A stretch of 5,514 bases of DNA, taken from Alphaproteobacteria bacterium (lineage in GTDB: Bacteria > Pseudomonadota > Alphaproteobacteria > Puniceispirillales > Puniceispirillaceae). Made by a program: the position numbers and the translations under genes. A model generated the notes under the pieces. The model was not told where the DNA came from. It worked only from the letters and a program-made list of their open reading frames with translations, and searched no databases. Below are positions 4,438-5,514 of the stretch, in pieces. The first letter of the stretch is position 1. Each line of letters begins with the position of its first letter. The stretch lies in NCBI GenBank assembly GCA_011526395.1, contig WTHW01000155.1, positions 7,755 through 13,268 on the forward strand, given 5' to 3'.

Positions 4438-5514
4438 ATGACAAGGATACCAACATTCGGGATGATAATTATTTGCTTCACTTTGGCAATCATCATCCTG
4501 CCTGTGTTTGGGGGTCTGCTTGGCGTCCTTTTACCTGCATTGGGGTATTTTCCGGCGCTCGGCTATGATACGTTCTCTGGTGATGCTTTTACAGCGTTTC
4601 TAGATAATCCGGCCTCATGGCGCGGTATGTTTCATGCCTTATATATCGGCCTTATTGCCAGCTTATTATCTATCCTATTTGTGTTTGTTATTTTATCTGC
4701 TGGCACCCAAGCTGGCATGGGGCAAAAATTGATGAAATGGCATAGGCGCCTTATGGGGCCGTTAATTGCCTTGCCTCATTCGACCATCGCCATTGCCTTG
4801 TTATTCTTACTAGCGCCCTCTGGATGGCTCGTGCGGCTGATATCACCAGAGCTGACAGGCTGGAGCAGGCCGCCCCCATTTGGGTTTGTGCCTGACCAAA
4901 CAGGGTGGCTGTTAATCATCGGTTTGATGAGTAAAGAAATCCCCTTTTTATTATTCATCGCTCTTTCCCAAAGCCAAAGGCTCGCTATTCAAAACTATCA
5001 GCAGTTAGGAGCCTCTTTTTCATATCATCCTATTGTGGTGTGGGCTCTTATCATTTGGCCGCAAATATATGCCCAGATGCGTTTGCCAATGCTGGCAGTA
5101 CTTGCCTACAGCTTATCTGTCGTTGATATGGCGCTTATTCTTGGCCCCACTTTGCCGCCTCCTTTATCAGTGCTTGTCTTGCAAGGGTTTCATGACGCTG
5201 ATTTATCTGCACGCTTGCCTGCCTCTGCTGGTGCATCTTTGCAAATCGCGCTTATCATTGTGGGTATCACGCTATGGCTGATTGGCGAGCGCATCATGCG
5301 TGCGCTCACAAACAGGCTTCTTGCTCATGGAAAGCGGCTATCTTTATTGCCTGCTATCAGCAAATTTTTATTCTCAGCTATTAGCCTTATGTTTTTCTTA
5401 TTATGTATGGGGCTACTCGCTATCGCGCTATGGGCTTTTTCAAGCCGCTGGTCATTTCGTGATAAGATTCCATCTGACTTTGGGTTGCGATATTGGGATT
5501 TTGACCTGGCCTTT
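4438..5514 (+). CDS. ynjC: YnjC-type ABC transporter permease (partial, C-terminus off the right edge)
   Basis: This is the inner-membrane channel subunit. YnjC proteins are tandem permeases of about 500 residues; here 359 residues are visible, covering the first permease half and the beginning of the second. Hydrophobic segments lie near residues 8-37, 66-88, 107-127, 156-176, 197-228, 266-285 and 305-335. Family-typical stretches include LGVLLPALGYFPALG (28-42), LPHSTIAIALLFLLAPSGWL (112-131), LTGWSRPP (139-146), KEIPFLLF (166-173) and AYSLSVVDMALILGP (223-237). The ATPase-contact (EAA-type) loop is around QLGASFSYHPIVVWALIIWP (189-208). The ATG at 4438 is the first usable start, since two ATGs just upstream run into stops at once; its Shine-Dalgarno is weak (GAG at 4427-4429). 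A start at Met9 (4462) would clip the first membrane segment and is less likely. Confidence 0.9.
   Translation, partial: MTRIPTFGMIIICFTLAIIILPVFGGLLGVLLPALGYFPALGYDTFSGDAFTAFLDNPASWRGMFHALYIGLIASLLSILFVFVILSAGTQAGMGQKLMKWHRRLMGPLIALPHSTIAIALLFLLAPSGWLVRLISPELTGWSRPPPFGFVPDQTGWLLIIGLMSKEIPFLLFIALSQSQRLAIQNYQQLGASFSYHPIVVWALIIWPQIYAQMRLPMLAVLAYSLSVVDMALILGPTLPPPLSVLVLQGFHDADLSARLPASAGASLQIALIIVGITLWLIGERIMRALTNRLLAHGKRLSLLPAISKFLFSAISLMFFLLCMGLLAIALWAFSSRWSFRDKIPSDFGLRYWDFDLAF

Noticed and set aside
3935..4456. Alternative frames on both strands inside and at the end of ynjB
   Set aside because: They overlap the well-supported ynjB frame and show no recognisable protein features.

Overview
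The window looks like chromosomal DNA from a free-living alphaproteobacterium. The proteins resemble alphaproteobacterial relatives, base composition is close to balanced and slightly A/T-rich, and genes are tightly packed with conventional ATG starts and no mobile DNA. A marine lineage such as SAR116 is a guess from protein style and composition, not something the sequence proves.

Layout: three genes lie on the minus strand in the left half. They are the start of a TrkH-type potassium transporter (cut by the left edge, bases 1-1229), a complete GTP cyclohydrolase I (folE, 1350-1967) and a complete ABC-transporter ATPase of the YnjD type (2089-2751). Two genes lie on the plus strand in the right half: a YnjB-type periplasmic binding protein (3196-4407) and a YnjC-type double-length permease (4438 to the right edge, cut). 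The last three make one transport system, but the ATPase is transcribed away from its partners. In the familiar E. coli ynjBCD arrangement all three run the same way. The transported substrate of this family is not established.

The divergent 444-base gap (2752-3195) between ynjD and ynjB is the most interesting part. It can be read as overlapping divergent promoters around 3078-3117, followed on the minus strand by a leader of about 330 bases holding five consecutive stem-loops. The largest (2855-2906) has three C/A mismatches in its main stem when read on the plus strand. Read as minus-strand RNA, all three become G-U pairs, which argues that the functional product is a minus-strand RNA, either the ynjD leader or a small RNA. 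A degenerate 22-27-base repeat occurs twice in the same region. I recognise no known riboswitch class in it.

Elsewhere there are short intergenic spaces of about 120 bases: a plausible promoter before trkH, an inverted repeat before folE, and a 12-base tandem duplication that repeats the last three codons and stop of folE. No rRNA, tRNA, CRISPR array or insertion sequence was seen.
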